Below, piece by piece: positions 57,666 through 64,000 of a stretch of DNA of 64,000 bases (position 1 is the first letter of the stretch; every line of letters starts with the position of its first letter). A program made the translations under genes and the position numbers. Under the pieces are notes generated by a model that did not search any database, was not told the DNA's origin, and worked only from the letters and a program-made list of their open reading frames with translations. This stretch comes from Amycolatopsis taiwanensis DSM 45107 (GTDB lineage Bacteria; Actinomycetota; Actinomycetes; Mycobacteriales; Pseudonocardiaceae), in contig NZ_JAFB01000028.1 of NCBI RefSeq assembly GCF_000519205.1, forward strand, positions 77,862 through 141,861, given 5' to 3'.

Positions 57666-58363
57666 CGCCGGAGTTGCTGGCCAAGCTGGCCGCGCCGTTC
57701 CCCGACGACGCGGTCGGCTCCCGGCCGGAGATCACCTGCCAGGCATGCAAGGTGGGCGGCTGCACCGCGCACAAGTGGGCCGAGTGCGCCGAGTGCGGCC
57801 GGACGCTGACGACCGCGCACGTCCACCTCGACTACGTCGGCCACGCCTACGTGCGCGAGCGGCTCAACAGCGTCGACCCGGACTGGGCGTGGGAACCAAT
57901 GGCGCTCACCCCGGAAGGCTTGCCGCTGCTGCAGGACGGATGTCTGTGGATCCGGCTCACCGTCGGTGGCAAGACCGTGCTCGGTGTGGGCGACGCGCCT
58001 GGCAAGCGCGGCGGCGTGTTCTGGAAAGAACTGATCGGCGACGCGATCAGGAACGCCGCAATGACCATGGGCGTGGCGCTGGACATGTGGAAGCGCGAGC
58101 CCGCGTCCGCCGGGCCGCTCCCGGTCGAGCCGGACGCCGATCCGGCGGCCGAGCCCGTCGACGAGCCCGCACCGGCCGATGTGCCGGACGAGCCGACCAA
58201 GCTGCGCGAGCGCATCCGGGACATCACGAAACGACGGGGCCGTTCGGCGGCGCAGACCGCGGCCGACTTCACCAAGTGGTCCAAGGGGAAACAGCTGTTG
58301 CGCGCGAACACCGCGCTGCTGGCCGAGTACCTCGACCACCTCTTGCAGGAGGGCAAACGGTGA
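57662..58363 (+). CDS. Rad52-like single-strand annealing protein
   Basis: 233 residues. An N-terminal zinc module (C-x-x-C ... C-x-x-C-G) leads into H-L-D-Y-V-G-H-A-Y-V-R-E-R-L-N-S-V-D-P and W-A-W-E-P. Next come W-I-R-L-T-V-G-G-K and G-D-A-I-R-N-A-A-M-T-M-G-V-A-L. This matches the Rad52/22 pattern of phage annealing proteins. A Glu/Pro-rich linker and a basic helical tail follow. It would anneal ssDNA for element recombination or repair. No partner exonuclease is visible in the window. Confidence 0.75.
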   Translation: MTPELLAKLAAPFPDDAVGSRPEITCQACKVGGCTAHKWAECAECGRTLTTAHVHLDYVGHAYVRERLNSVDPDWAWEPMALTPEGLPLLQDGCLWIRLTVGGKTVLGVGDAPGKRGGVFWKELIGDAIRNAAMTMGVALDMWKREPASAGPLPVEPDADPAAEPVDEPAPADVPDEPTKLRERIRDITKRRGRSAAQTAADFTKWSKGKQLLRANTALLAEYLDHLLQEGKR

Positions 58364-58716
58364 AGGCGCAGCAGATCCCGGCTGCGGTCCGCGCGATCGT
58401 GCACGCCCGCTCGGGCGGCGTGTGCGAGAAGTGCGGCACGCGTCGGGCTGAGGAGATCCACCACCGGTGCGGCCGGCAGATGGGCGGCTCGCGTGAGCCC
58501 TGGGTCAACCAGCCCCCCAATCTGCTGCACCTCTGCGGCCCGTGCCACCGCGAGGTCACCGACACCCACGGCCGCCGGGCGTTCGCCGAAACCTGCGGCT
58601 GGCTCGTGCGCCGTGGCCAGACCCTTCCGGCCGACGTGCCGGTCGTGCTCTGGCACGGCCTGGTGCTGCTCGCCGACGACGGCACGTTCCGCACTCCCGC
58701 TCTGGAGACGACATGA
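58360..58716 (+). CDS. HNH-type endonuclease-like protein
   Basis: 118 residues; GTGA overlap. An HNH module: C-E-K-C-G, then E-I-H-H-R, then N-L-L-H-L-C-G-P-C-H-R-E-V. The four Cys form the zinc knuckle and the His/Asn/His set is intact, so cleavage activity is plausible. A C-terminal beta tail contains W-H-G-L-V-L-L. Probably phage recombination or DNA-processing. Confidence 0.85.
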   Translation: MKAQQIPAAVRAIVHARSGGVCEKCGTRRAEEIHHRCGRQMGGSREPWVNQPPNLLHLCGPCHREVTDTHGRRAFAETCGWLVRRGQTLPADVPVVLWHGLVLLADDGTFRTPALETT

Positions 58717-58889
58717 CAGTCCGGATCACTGAAACCCCGCGGCAGTCCCGCGCACGCCGCGCCGCCCGCTGGGACCGCGCCGCCCATGCCGTCATCACGG
58801 CCGGCGGCTGGCTCGCTGTGTTCCTCATCGGCGCCTGCTTCGGCGCCGCCGTCGCCGTGTCCTACCTGCACCGGCTGGGGCTGGCATGA
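58713..58889 (+). CDS. Small single-helix membrane protein
   Basis: 58 residues; ATGA overlap. Arg-rich cytoplasmic start, one transmembrane helix (about 28-50, G-G-W-L-A-V-F-L-I-G-A-C-F-G-A). No family recognised. Confidence 0.65.
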   Translation: MTVRITETPRQSRARRAARWDRAAHAVITAGGWLAVFLIGACFGAAVAVSYLHRLGLA

Positions 58890-59173
58890 CTGTGCATGAG
58901 ATCCGCCAGCCCAGCACCGCGTCGGCCGGGCTCGACGCGCTGACCGTCTGCAAGCAGAGCCCGGACGCGCGCCCGATCACCACCGATATCCAGTGTGGCG
59001 GCGGACTACCGCAACCTGGCTGGCCGGCCTGCACCCAGTTGGGGCGGTGGGAGCTGCGCGGCAGACAGCACCCGTACTGCACGCGCCACGCGGCCGCCCG
59101 TGTGGCCGCCGACGCGCGCGTCGAGCGGATGCGGCAGCGGGCCGAGGCCGAGCGGGCGGGGTGGTCGCGGTGA
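58886..59173 (+). CDS. Hypothetical protein, possible zinc site
   Basis: 95 residues; ATGA overlap. Cys residues at about 22, 37, 49 and 65 and His65-region residues (H-P-Y-C-T-R-H) might bind zinc. C-terminal helix Arg/Ala/Glu-rich. Unknown function. Confidence 0.6.
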   Translation: MTVHEIRQPSTASAGLDALTVCKQSPDARPITTDIQCGGGLPQPGWPACTQLGRWELRGRQHPYCTRHAAARVAADARVERMRQRAEAERAGWSR

Positions 59174-59448
59174 CCGCCTCGCTCAACCTCGCCGGTCGGC
59201 ACGCGGTGTGCCGCACGTGCAAGGCGTCGATCGTGTGGGCCGTCTCGGCGAAGACAGGCACGAGCATGCCGATCGACTATTCGCCGAGCCCCAAGGGAAA
59301 CGTGCTGCTGCAGATGGATCGCGGGCAGCTCGTTGCCGCGGTGCTCACCGCCCGGCAGCTGGCCGGCGCCCGCGCTAACGGCGCGCAACTGAGGACCGAG
59401 CATCACGCCACCTGCCCGGACGCCGCCATGTACCGGAGGCAGCGATGA
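59170..59448 (+). CDS. Zinc-ribbon-like phage protein
   Basis: 92 residues; GTGA overlap. C-R-T-C near residue 15 and H-H-A-T-C-P near 82 frame a beta-rich core (I-V-W-A-V-S-A-K-T-G-T-S-M-P-I-D), a pattern frequent in small actinophage proteins. Function unknown. Confidence 0.65.
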   Translation: MTASLNLAGRHAVCRTCKASIVWAVSAKTGTSMPIDYSPSPKGNVLLQMDRGQLVAAVLTARQLAGARANGAQLRTEHHATCPDAAMYRRQR

Positions 59449-59618
59449 TCCGCCGCCTGGTCGAGCGCCTCCGGGAATGGTCCATCGCGTGGCTCGTCGG
59501 CGACGGCTCGACGTGGCTGACCGACGAATACGCCGCGCTGCTCGACGAGCAGGACCGGGGCGGCGAATTCACTCCTGTCATGGACAGCCCGACCAGTGAA
59601 AGGAAAACCATTGGCTGA
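59445..59618 (+). CDS. 57-residue hypothetical protein
   Basis: ATGA overlap with the previous stop; ends in the TTGGCTGA that begins the next gene. Sequence M-I-R-R-L-V-E-R-L-R-E-W-S-I-A-W-L is an amphipathic helix; the rest is acidic. It may associate with membrane. Confidence 0.55.
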   Translation: MIRRLVERLREWSIAWLVGDGSTWLTDEYAALLDEQDRGGEFTPVMDSPTSERKTIG

Positions 59619-59967
59619 CCAACCATCCATTCTCGACAGCGAGGACGGGCCGCGTGATTTCGCGGCGTTCCTGCTCGAACTCGCCCGCGGTAAGACCCAC
59701 CGCGAGCTGTCCGAAGCACTCGCCGAGATCGCGCGCGAGGTCGTCAAGACCAAAAAGCAAGGCAAGTTGCAGCTCACGCTCGTGCTCAAGCCGCAACCGG
59801 CCGTGGAGGGCGCGATCTTCGTCTCGGACGAGATCAAGAGCAGCGTCCCGAAGTTCGACCGGCCCGCGTCGATCTTCTTCGCCACCGATCTCGGTGACCT
59901 CGTGCGCACCGACCCGAACCAGCCGGTTCTGTTCACCCCGTCGATTCAGCAGGAGAACCTCAAGTGA
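59611..59967 (+). CDS. Hypothetical protein preceding DUF2303 gene
   Basis: 118 residues from a TTG with AAAGGAAAACC upstream. Helical start (D-F-A-A-F-L-L-E-L-A-R-G-K-T-H), then strands L-Q-L-T-L-V-L-K-P and F-V-S-D-E-I-K-S-S-V. The adjacency to a DUF2303 gene is common in actinophage early regions. Function unknown. Confidence 0.7.
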   Translation: MADQPSILDSEDGPRDFAAFLLELARGKTHRELSEALAEIAREVVKTKKQGKLQLTLVLKPQPAVEGAIFVSDEIKSSVPKFDRPASIFFATDLGDLVRTDPNQPVLFTPSIQQENLK

Positions 59968-60851
59968 CCCAGCCCAGCGACATGGCCAGCGCTGCCGAGC
60001 GCGTGGAAGACCTCGCCCGCCGCGTAGCCGCCGTGGCCAAGCCCGAGCCGTACACGGTCGAAACCGCTTTGGACTCGATCATCGTTCGCACCGAACGGAA
60101 TGACGAGTCCACCGTGGTGCACGACCTGGAACGGCTGCTGGACTACCCGCGCCGGCACCGCGGCACCGCCACCCTGTACGACCCGGCGGATTTCATCGCC
60201 TACGTCCAGCGCCTCGCCGACACGTACACCACCGTCTGGGGCGACGAGGACAAGGCCCGGTTCACCGCGGTGTTCAACGACCACGCAGACGCCGATTTCG
60301 CGGGCTGGCGCGACCACACCGCCACTCTCCAGCTGCAGCTCGACCCGGAGTGGCGGGCGTGGCAGCAGCACGACGGCAAGTGGTTCGCCCAGCTCGCCTT
60401 CGCCGAATTCCTCGAAGACCACGCCGCCGCGATCCTCGAGCCCGCGCCCGCTGACTTCCTCGAGGTCGCCACCACGTTCAAGGCCCACCGCAAGGCCGAG
60501 TTCTCCGGCGGGGTGAACCTCACCACCGGCGACGTGCAGCTCACCTACAACGAGGAAACCACCGCCAAGGCCACCCGGGCCGGGCAGATCGAGGTACCCC
60601 GCCAGTTCACCGTCGCCCTGGCGCCCTTCCTCGGCACCCCTGCGCGCGGACTCGCCGCGCGGCTGCGCTGGACGGTCGACGGCGGGCAGCTGTCCATCGG
60701 CTACAAGCTCCACCGCCCCGACCTCGCCCAGCGCGACGCGTTCGCCGACATCCGCCAAACCATCGCCGAAGGCCTCAACCCCGGACCCGACGACCACAAC
60801 GTGCCGGTGCTGCTCGGCGCCGCACCCGCCGCGCTCACCCCGCAGCGATAA
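59964..60851 (+). CDS. DUF2303-family phage protein
   Basis: 295 residues; GTGA overlap. Conserved features: L-Y-D-P-A-D-F-I-A-Y-V near 75, W-x-A-W-x-x-x-x-G-K-W-F-A-Q-x-x-F-A-E-F-L-E-D near 130-150, and a C-terminal beta region (F-T-V-A-L-A-P-F-L-G). This is DUF2303, found in phages; role unknown. It closes this block of the operon: a strong hairpin follows. Confidence 0.8.
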   Translation: MTQPSDMASAAERVEDLARRVAAVAKPEPYTVETALDSIIVRTERNDESTVVHDLERLLDYPRRHRGTATLYDPADFIAYVQRLADTYTTVWGDEDKARFTAVFNDHADADFAGWRDHTATLQLQLDPEWRAWQQHDGKWFAQLAFAEFLEDHAAAILEPAPADFLEVATTFKAHRKAEFSGGVNLTTGDVQLTYNEETTAKATRAGQIEVPRQFTVALAPFLGTPARGLAARLRWTVDGGQLSIGYKLHRPDLAQRDAFADIRQTIAEGLNPGPDDHNVPVLLGAAPAALTPQR

Positions 60852-60862
60852 CCCCCAAACTG

Positions 60863-60905
60863 CCGGGCCGCCCCGAGATGCCCCGACCACCGCGGGGCGG
60901 CCCGG
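60863..60905 (+). terminator. Perfect 13-bp hairpin inside the early operon
   Basis: CCGGGCCGCCCCG (60863-60875) pairs with CGGGGCGGCCCGG (60893-60905), 17-nt loop, 11 bp after the DUF2303 stop. It may end or attenuate the first part of the early transcript. The next gene starts 28 bp later with its own strong ribosome-binding site. Confidence 0.75.
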
Positions 60906-60932
60906 TGTCTACACCACGAAAGGAGGTGCGCT

Positions 60933-61232
60933 GTGCGCCGCAAGCTCAAATTGCCACGCGAGGCAACGAGTACGGGCTGCCAGCTCACCGCCTCGCCCGC
61001 CCCGTCCGGCTTGCGCTCACCACGGTGGCGCTGGGAAGCCGCGTGCGCTGGCGAACTGCCCGCCGAAGCGCTGTCCACACGCGACCGCGAAGACCTCGTG
61101 TGGCACCTGCACGAACTCGGCTGGACCGATGTGCAGATCGCCGAACACACCCGCATGAGCACCTACACCGCCGCGAGGATCCGCGACTGCCTCGGACTCG
61201 CGCCGCACCAACCGAAAGAGGCCGCAGCATGA
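60933..61232 (+). CDS. Small helix-turn-helix protein
   Basis: 99 residues; GTG after AAAGGAGGTG. Residues 55-90 form an HTH: L-H-E-L-G-W-T-D-V-Q-I-A-E-H-T-R-M-S-T-Y-T-A-A-R-I-R-D, the WhiB/RNA polymerase sigma-like 'helix-turn-helix in the middle of a W-E-A-A-C' form. W-R-W-E-A-A-C precedes it. Probably an element regulator. Confidence 0.7.
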   Translation: MRRKLKLPREATSTGCQLTASPAPSGLRSPRWRWEAACAGELPAEALSTRDREDLVWHLHELGWTDVQIAEHTRMSTYTAARIRDCLGLAPHQPKEAAA

Positions 61233-61657
61233 CCGAGCGGATCCCGTTCGAGATCCCCGACGACGGCGAACCGTTGATCGAGGGCCTGGAGTCGCACCTC
61301 TACGTCGTCGAGTTCGGCGAGCACGGGGTGAAGGTTGGCATCACGGCCAACCCGAAAACGCGCATGGCTCAGCACGAGCGGGACGGCCGGAACTTCGGCC
61401 GGCTCGTGACGCGCGTGTGGGTCTCGGGCCCGCACGCCGAGGCTGCGGCGAATGAGCGCGCGGTGATCGCCTATTGCCGGGACCTCGCTGGCGTGTCCAG
61501 TTCACGCCGTGGCGAGTACTTCTCCGTGCCGTACGACGACGTGCAGCAGTACGCGGTCGGGCTGCCGAAGAGCCGCGGCGACCGCGAGGCGTTCGAAGCC
61601 CGCGTCAATGCCGGATTCAACGTGTTCAAGTCGATCGCCCTTGGGGGTCATGCATGA
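61229..61657 (+). CDS. T5orf172/GIY-YIG-superfamily protein
   Basis: 142 residues; ATGA overlap. L-Y-V-V-E-F-G ... V-K-V-G-I-T-A-N-P-K-T-R-M-A-Q-H matches the Y-V-x-x-x-x-x-x-V-K-I-G-x-T-x-x-x-x-x-R pattern of T5orf172, a GIY-YIG relative, with a Glu later in A-A-N-E-R-A-V. Possible DNA-binding or nuclease role. Confidence 0.7.
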   Translation: MTERIPFEIPDDGEPLIEGLESHLYVVEFGEHGVKVGITANPKTRMAQHERDGRNFGRLVTRVWVSGPHAEAAANERAVIAYCRDLAGVSSSRRGEYFSVPYDDVQQYAVGLPKSRGDREAFEARVNAGFNVFKSIALGGHA

Positions 61658-62454
61658 ACGAGATCACCACCACCGGCCCCGACGGCTCGCCGTTCGACCG
61701 CATCAAGCGGACTCGCCCGGACGGCACGGAGTTCTGGTCCGCCCGCAGCCTGCAGGTACTTATGGGCTACACGCGGTGGGAGCACCTGCAGCCCGCCATC
61801 GCCCGGGCCATGCAGACCGCGAGCAACACCGGCATGGACACCACGGACCTTTTCCGGGGATCCCGGGAAAAGTCCGGTGGCCGACCGCGCGAGGACTTCG
61901 AGCTGTCCCGCTACGCGGCCTACCTCGTCGCGATGAACGGCGACCCGAACAAACCGGAAGTCGCTGCGGCACAGACCTATTTCGCAGTGAGCACCCGGCA
62001 GAACGAGCTCGGGGTGCCGCGCCAGCTGTCGCGCCGCGAGCTGGCGCAAATGGTGATCGAGGCCGAAGACCAGGCCGCGCTCGCCGAGCAGCAAGTGAAG
62101 GCGCTGGAACCGGCGGCACATGCGTGGGAAACCCTGGCCGGTGAGGATGTCGGGGACTACTCACTGCGCGAGGCCGCGCAGATCCTCAACCGTGACTCGG
62201 CGATCGCGACCGGCCAGAACCGGCTCATGAAGAGCTTGCACGACCTCGGGTGGGTCGACGGGAAGGGCCGGCCGTATCAGCGGGAGGTCGACAGCGGGCG
62301 GTTGGCGTGCCGGATGCTGCCCTACGAGCACCCGCACACGAAGGAACCGCAACTCGGCAGTCAGGTCCGCGTGACCGCGAAGGGGCTGCGCGAGCTGCAT
62401 AGGCGTCTCGGGGGTGAGCGGCCGCTGCGGCTGACGCTCGGCGGGGTTAGCTGA
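61654..62454 (+). CDS. DinD/KilA-C-type phage antirepressor-like protein
   Basis: 266 residues; ATGA overlap. The N-terminal part (1-125) resembles DinD: F-W-S-A-R-S-L-Q-V-L-M-G-Y-T-R-W-E, then F-E-L-S-R-Y-A-A-Y-L-V-A-M-N-G-D-P-N-K-P-E, then A-Q-T-Y-F-A-V. The C-terminal part (about 165-266) is an ANT/KilA-C domain with Y-S-L-R-E-A-A-Q-I-L and L-x-x-L-G-W-V. Such fusions modulate repressors during induction. Confidence 0.85.
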   Translation: MNEITTTGPDGSPFDRIKRTRPDGTEFWSARSLQVLMGYTRWEHLQPAIARAMQTASNTGMDTTDLFRGSREKSGGRPREDFELSRYAAYLVAMNGDPNKPEVAAAQTYFAVSTRQNELGVPRQLSRRELAQMVIEAEDQAALAEQQVKALEPAAHAWETLAGEDVGDYSLREAAQILNRDSAIATGQNRLMKSLHDLGWVDGKGRPYQREVDSGRLACRMLPYEHPHTKEPQLGSQVRVTAKGLRELHRRLGGERPLRLTLGGVS

Positions 62455-62456
62455 CC

Positions 62457-63017
62457 GTGACGTGGTTCAAGGTGGACGACCATTTCCACTCGCATCCCAA
62501 GGTGATGGCGACCGACCCGGCCGCGCTGGGCCTGTGGGTGGTCGCGGGATCGTGGTGCAGTGCGGGCCTGACGAACGGGTTCGTGCCGGACTACGTGCTC
62601 CCGCGGCTGCTCCCGGGCGCGGTGAAGCTGGCGAGCAAGCTCGTAGCTGCGGGGCTGTGGGTGCGTGCTGAGAACGGCTACCAGTTCCACGACTGGCTCG
62701 ACCACAACCCGACCGCCGAGCGGGAGAAGGAACGCAAGGCGAACAACCGCAGGCGCCAGCAGGAGTACCGCGAGCGCCAGAAAAACACCGATAACGCGTC
62801 ACGTAACGCGTTACGTAACGGGGGCAGTAACGGTGCCCCGTCCCGTCCCGGCCCTCTCCCTTCGGGAGAGAGGGCCGGGGGCAAGAAATCCCGAGCCAAG
62901 CTCGAAGTTGTCCACACCTGGTGTGGACAGTGCGACGAGCGCACCCGGCAGATCGAACTCGACGACGGCCGCCCGGCTCGCTGCCCCCGATGCCATCACT
63001 TGAGGACCGCCGGATGA
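62457..63017 (+). CDS. Phage replication-initiation-like protein with C-terminal zinc ribbon
   Basis: 186 residues from a GTG 3 bp after the previous stop. M-T-W-F-K-V-D-D-H-F-H-S-H-P-K-V and A-L-G-L-W-V-V-A-G-S-W are the start typical of actinophage replication/primosome-like proteins. Residues 84-105 form a basic helix. A low-complexity stretch (N-A-S-R-N-A-L-R-N-G-G-S-N-G) is encoded by 12-bp direct repeats. The C-terminus has C-G-Q-C ... C-P-R-C, a zinc ribbon. It may bind the repeats in its own gene. Confidence 0.7.
   Translation: MTWFKVDDHFHSHPKVMATDPAALGLWVVAGSWCSAGLTNGFVPDYVLPRLLPGAVKLASKLVAAGLWVRAENGYQFHDWLDHNPTAEREKERKANNRRRQQEYRERQKNTDNASRNALRNGGSNGAPSRPGPLPSGERAGGKKSRAKLEVVHTWCGQCDERTRQIELDDGRPARCPRCHHLRTAG
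62792..62833 (+). repeat. 12-bp iterons with overlapping palindrome: candidate replication origin
   Basis: Direct repeats TAACGCGTCACG, TAACGCGTTACG, TAACGGGGGCAG and a partial TAACGG run without gaps. They contain the 16-bp palindrome ACGTAACGCGTTACGT (62801-62816). A near-perfect GC-rich hairpin follows at 62847-62880. Iterons inside an initiator gene are how lambda-type phages build their origin; the role here is inferred. Confidence 0.55.
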
Positions 63018-63595
63018 CCAACAACCACGCATGGGAGGCCACCTTGCAGCACCTGCAACTGATCGTGGCCAAGCGCGACAAGCTTGAGCACGCTCAGCGC
63101 GAGGCGGAAGACCAGCTGATCCACGCGCTCGCCCGTGACTTCAACGCTCGCCGGATCGGCTGGGCCGAACTCAACCGCGTCTACACCACGCTCCGCGGCC
63201 AGGGCAAGCAACCCGGCTTTCTCCCGGGATTCACCGGGAAGCGGTGGGCCGCGGTGCTCCCGAACATCCAGGCCGTCCGCGCCCGAGCGGCCGAGGCCGA
63301 GGAGGCGAAACGTCAGCTTCCTGAGGTCTGGTTGGGCACCTTCCCGTACTCCGATCCCGACCTCCCGCCGTTCGGTATCTGCGTGGTCTACGTGCTCTAC
63401 GACGCCAGTGGCAAGCCCTGCTACGTCGGCAGCACGAAAGCGTTCGCCAACCGCATGAAGGCCCACGCCCGAGACGGCAAGCGCTGGAGCACCTGGCACG
63501 CCTACAAGTGCCGCGATCGCGGCCATGCCTACGAGGTCGAGGGCCGGTTCCTCGACCAGTTCAAGCCCTACCTGAACAAGCGAGCGACACCGTGA
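63014..63595 (+). CDS. GIY-YIG nuclease-domain protein
   Basis: 193 residues; ATGA overlap. N-terminal coiled helix (about 8-50), then a GIY-YIG domain from about 117: V-V-Y-V-L-Y-D ... C-Y-V-G-S-T-K-A-F-A-N-R-M-K-A-H, with the catalytic Arg in N-R-M and a Glu in V-E-G-R-F-L-D. Complete by eye, so nuclease activity is plausible. Confidence 0.85.
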   Translation: MTNNHAWEATLQHLQLIVAKRDKLEHAQREAEDQLIHALARDFNARRIGWAELNRVYTTLRGQGKQPGFLPGFTGKRWAAVLPNIQAVRARAAEAEEAKRQLPEVWLGTFPYSDPDLPPFGICVVYVLYDASGKPCYVGSTKAFANRMKAHARDGKRWSTWHAYKCRDRGHAYEVEGRFLDQFKPYLNKRATP

Positions 63596-63777
63596 CCGCC
63601 TGCCCCAGCGGCAAAACCCGCTACCGCAGCGCCCAGCGCGCCGCACGGGTCCTGAGCCGCATCTGGTCCACGCCCAAACCCGGACGCCGGCTCGAAACCC
63701 GCGTCTACCAGTGCCCGGACTGCCTCGGCTGGCACCTCACCAGCAAGCCCCAGCGACCCGAACGAGAGGCATCGTGA
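63592..63777 (+). CDS. Small Arg-rich protein with Cys pair
   Basis: 61 residues; GTGA overlap. Begins V-T-A-C-P-S-G-K-T-R-Y and ends with C-P-D-C-L-G-W-H-L-T-S, together a possible C-x(n)-C-x-x-C-H zinc site. A common small actinobacterial phage/element type; function unknown. Confidence 0.65.
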   Translation: MTACPSGKTRYRSAQRAARVLSRIWSTPKPGRRLETRVYQCPDCLGWHLTSKPQRPEREAS

Positions 63778-63980
63778 CCGTCCACGAACGCGACTGCGCA
63801 CCCTGCGATGCCGCCCGGCAGGCCGTCGCTGAGCTTCGCACCCAGTTCGACCCGCTGGACAACTGGGACGAGGTCGAGGTGCAGGGCAAAACCACCACCG
63901 AGTTCGCCACCGAACTCATCGCCAGCGCGCTGCACCGCTTCCCGCTCGACGCTCGGCCGAGACCGGGAGCCACGCGGTGA
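63774..63980 (+). CDS. 68-residue hypothetical protein
   Basis: GTGA overlap with the upstream stop. C-A-P-C pair near the N-terminus and a helical middle. No family recognised. Confidence 0.6.
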   Translation: MTVHERDCAPCDAARQAVAELRTQFDPLDNWDEVEVQGKTTTEFATELIASALHRFPLDARPRPGATR

Positions 63981-64000
63981 CCGGGTGGCGGTCGCGCGCC
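63977..64000 (+). CDS. Start of next early gene (truncated by window)
   Basis: A GTG at 63977 overlaps the preceding TGA and reads V-T-G-W-R-S-R-A to the window edge. Assigned only because it continues the overlap pattern. Confidence 0.4.

Larger units (their letters stand above)
52232..64000 (+). mobile_element. tRNA-integrated phage-like element (left end and early region)
   Basis: From the tRNA 3' end to the window edge, genes are phage or integrative-element type. They comprise a tyrosine integrase, a divergent repressor pair, and a long plus-strand early operon with annealing protein, HNH, GIY-YIG, DinD/KilA-C-like and replication-initiator-like proteins. The right boundary and attR are outside the window. 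No capsid, tail, terminase or lysis genes are visible, so prophage and AICE-like element cannot be told apart. Confidence 0.8.

Noticed and set aside
52232..64000. Calling a complete prophage
   Set aside because: No terminase, capsid, tail or lysin genes are in view and the right end is outside the window.

Overview
The window is chromosomal DNA from a high-GC actinomycete, most likely a member of the Pseudonocardiaceae close to Amycolatopsis. This assignment is an inference. It rests on base composition, abundant GTG and TTG starts, flavin-dependent ThyX, an F420-type PPOX protein, a GT87 mannosyltransferase-like protein, and a gene order matching the thyX-dapA-rnj, pnp-rpsO-ribF-truB and rimP-nusA-infB-rbfA-nrnA blocks of Mycobacterium tuberculosis.

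Layout. 0-9 kb: end of an EamA transporter, a substrate-binding/VWA surface protein, rnj, dapA, a Ser/Thr kinase, mntH, an ACT protein and thyX, nearly all on the minus strand. 9-19 kb: a ribbon-helix-helix/DUF4097 pair, two divergent YcaQ/AlkZ-superfamily paralogues, a Tat-exported phospholipase C fused to a YVTN propeller, a GNAT enzyme, a GT87 membrane protein and a VTT-like protein. 19-39 kb: the minus-strand housekeeping block (read right to left: rimP, nusA, ylxR, infB, DUF503, rbfA, nrnA, MATE, MFS, truB, ribF, HTH, thpR, rpsO, pnp, pepR, dapB, TPR protein). It is interrupted only by a plus-strand TRM11-like methylase. Hairpins lie at many of the junctions.

39-52 kb is accessory chromosome: a DUF4439 lipoprotein, a class V aminotransferase, a frameshifted SUKH-4-like gene, a FAD monooxygenase divergent from a marR-rhomboid-tyrosine phosphatase operon, a PPOX protein, a Bcr/CflA exporter, and a YitJ-type methionine/folate enzyme downstream of a PucR regulator. 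Three arrays of short tandem repeats (19-21 bp) lie at gene ends here. They share a core, and one is built as two arrays facing each other around a perfect palindrome. A separate palindromic repeat occurs near 21.5 and 48.6 kb.

At 52,155 a tRNA gene with anticodon CAT marks the left edge of an integrative, phage-like element that runs past the window end. It carries a tyrosine integrase, a divergent repressor/Cro-like pair with repeated ACGTGAC sites, and a long early operon whose cistrons mostly overlap by GTGA or ATGA. The operon encodes a Rad52-like annealing protein, an HNH protein, a DUF2303 protein, two GIY-YIG-superfamily proteins, a DinD/KilA-C-type protein and a replication-initiator-like protein. 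The last gene contains 12-bp iterons that could be the element's replication origin. No structural or lysis genes are visible in the window.
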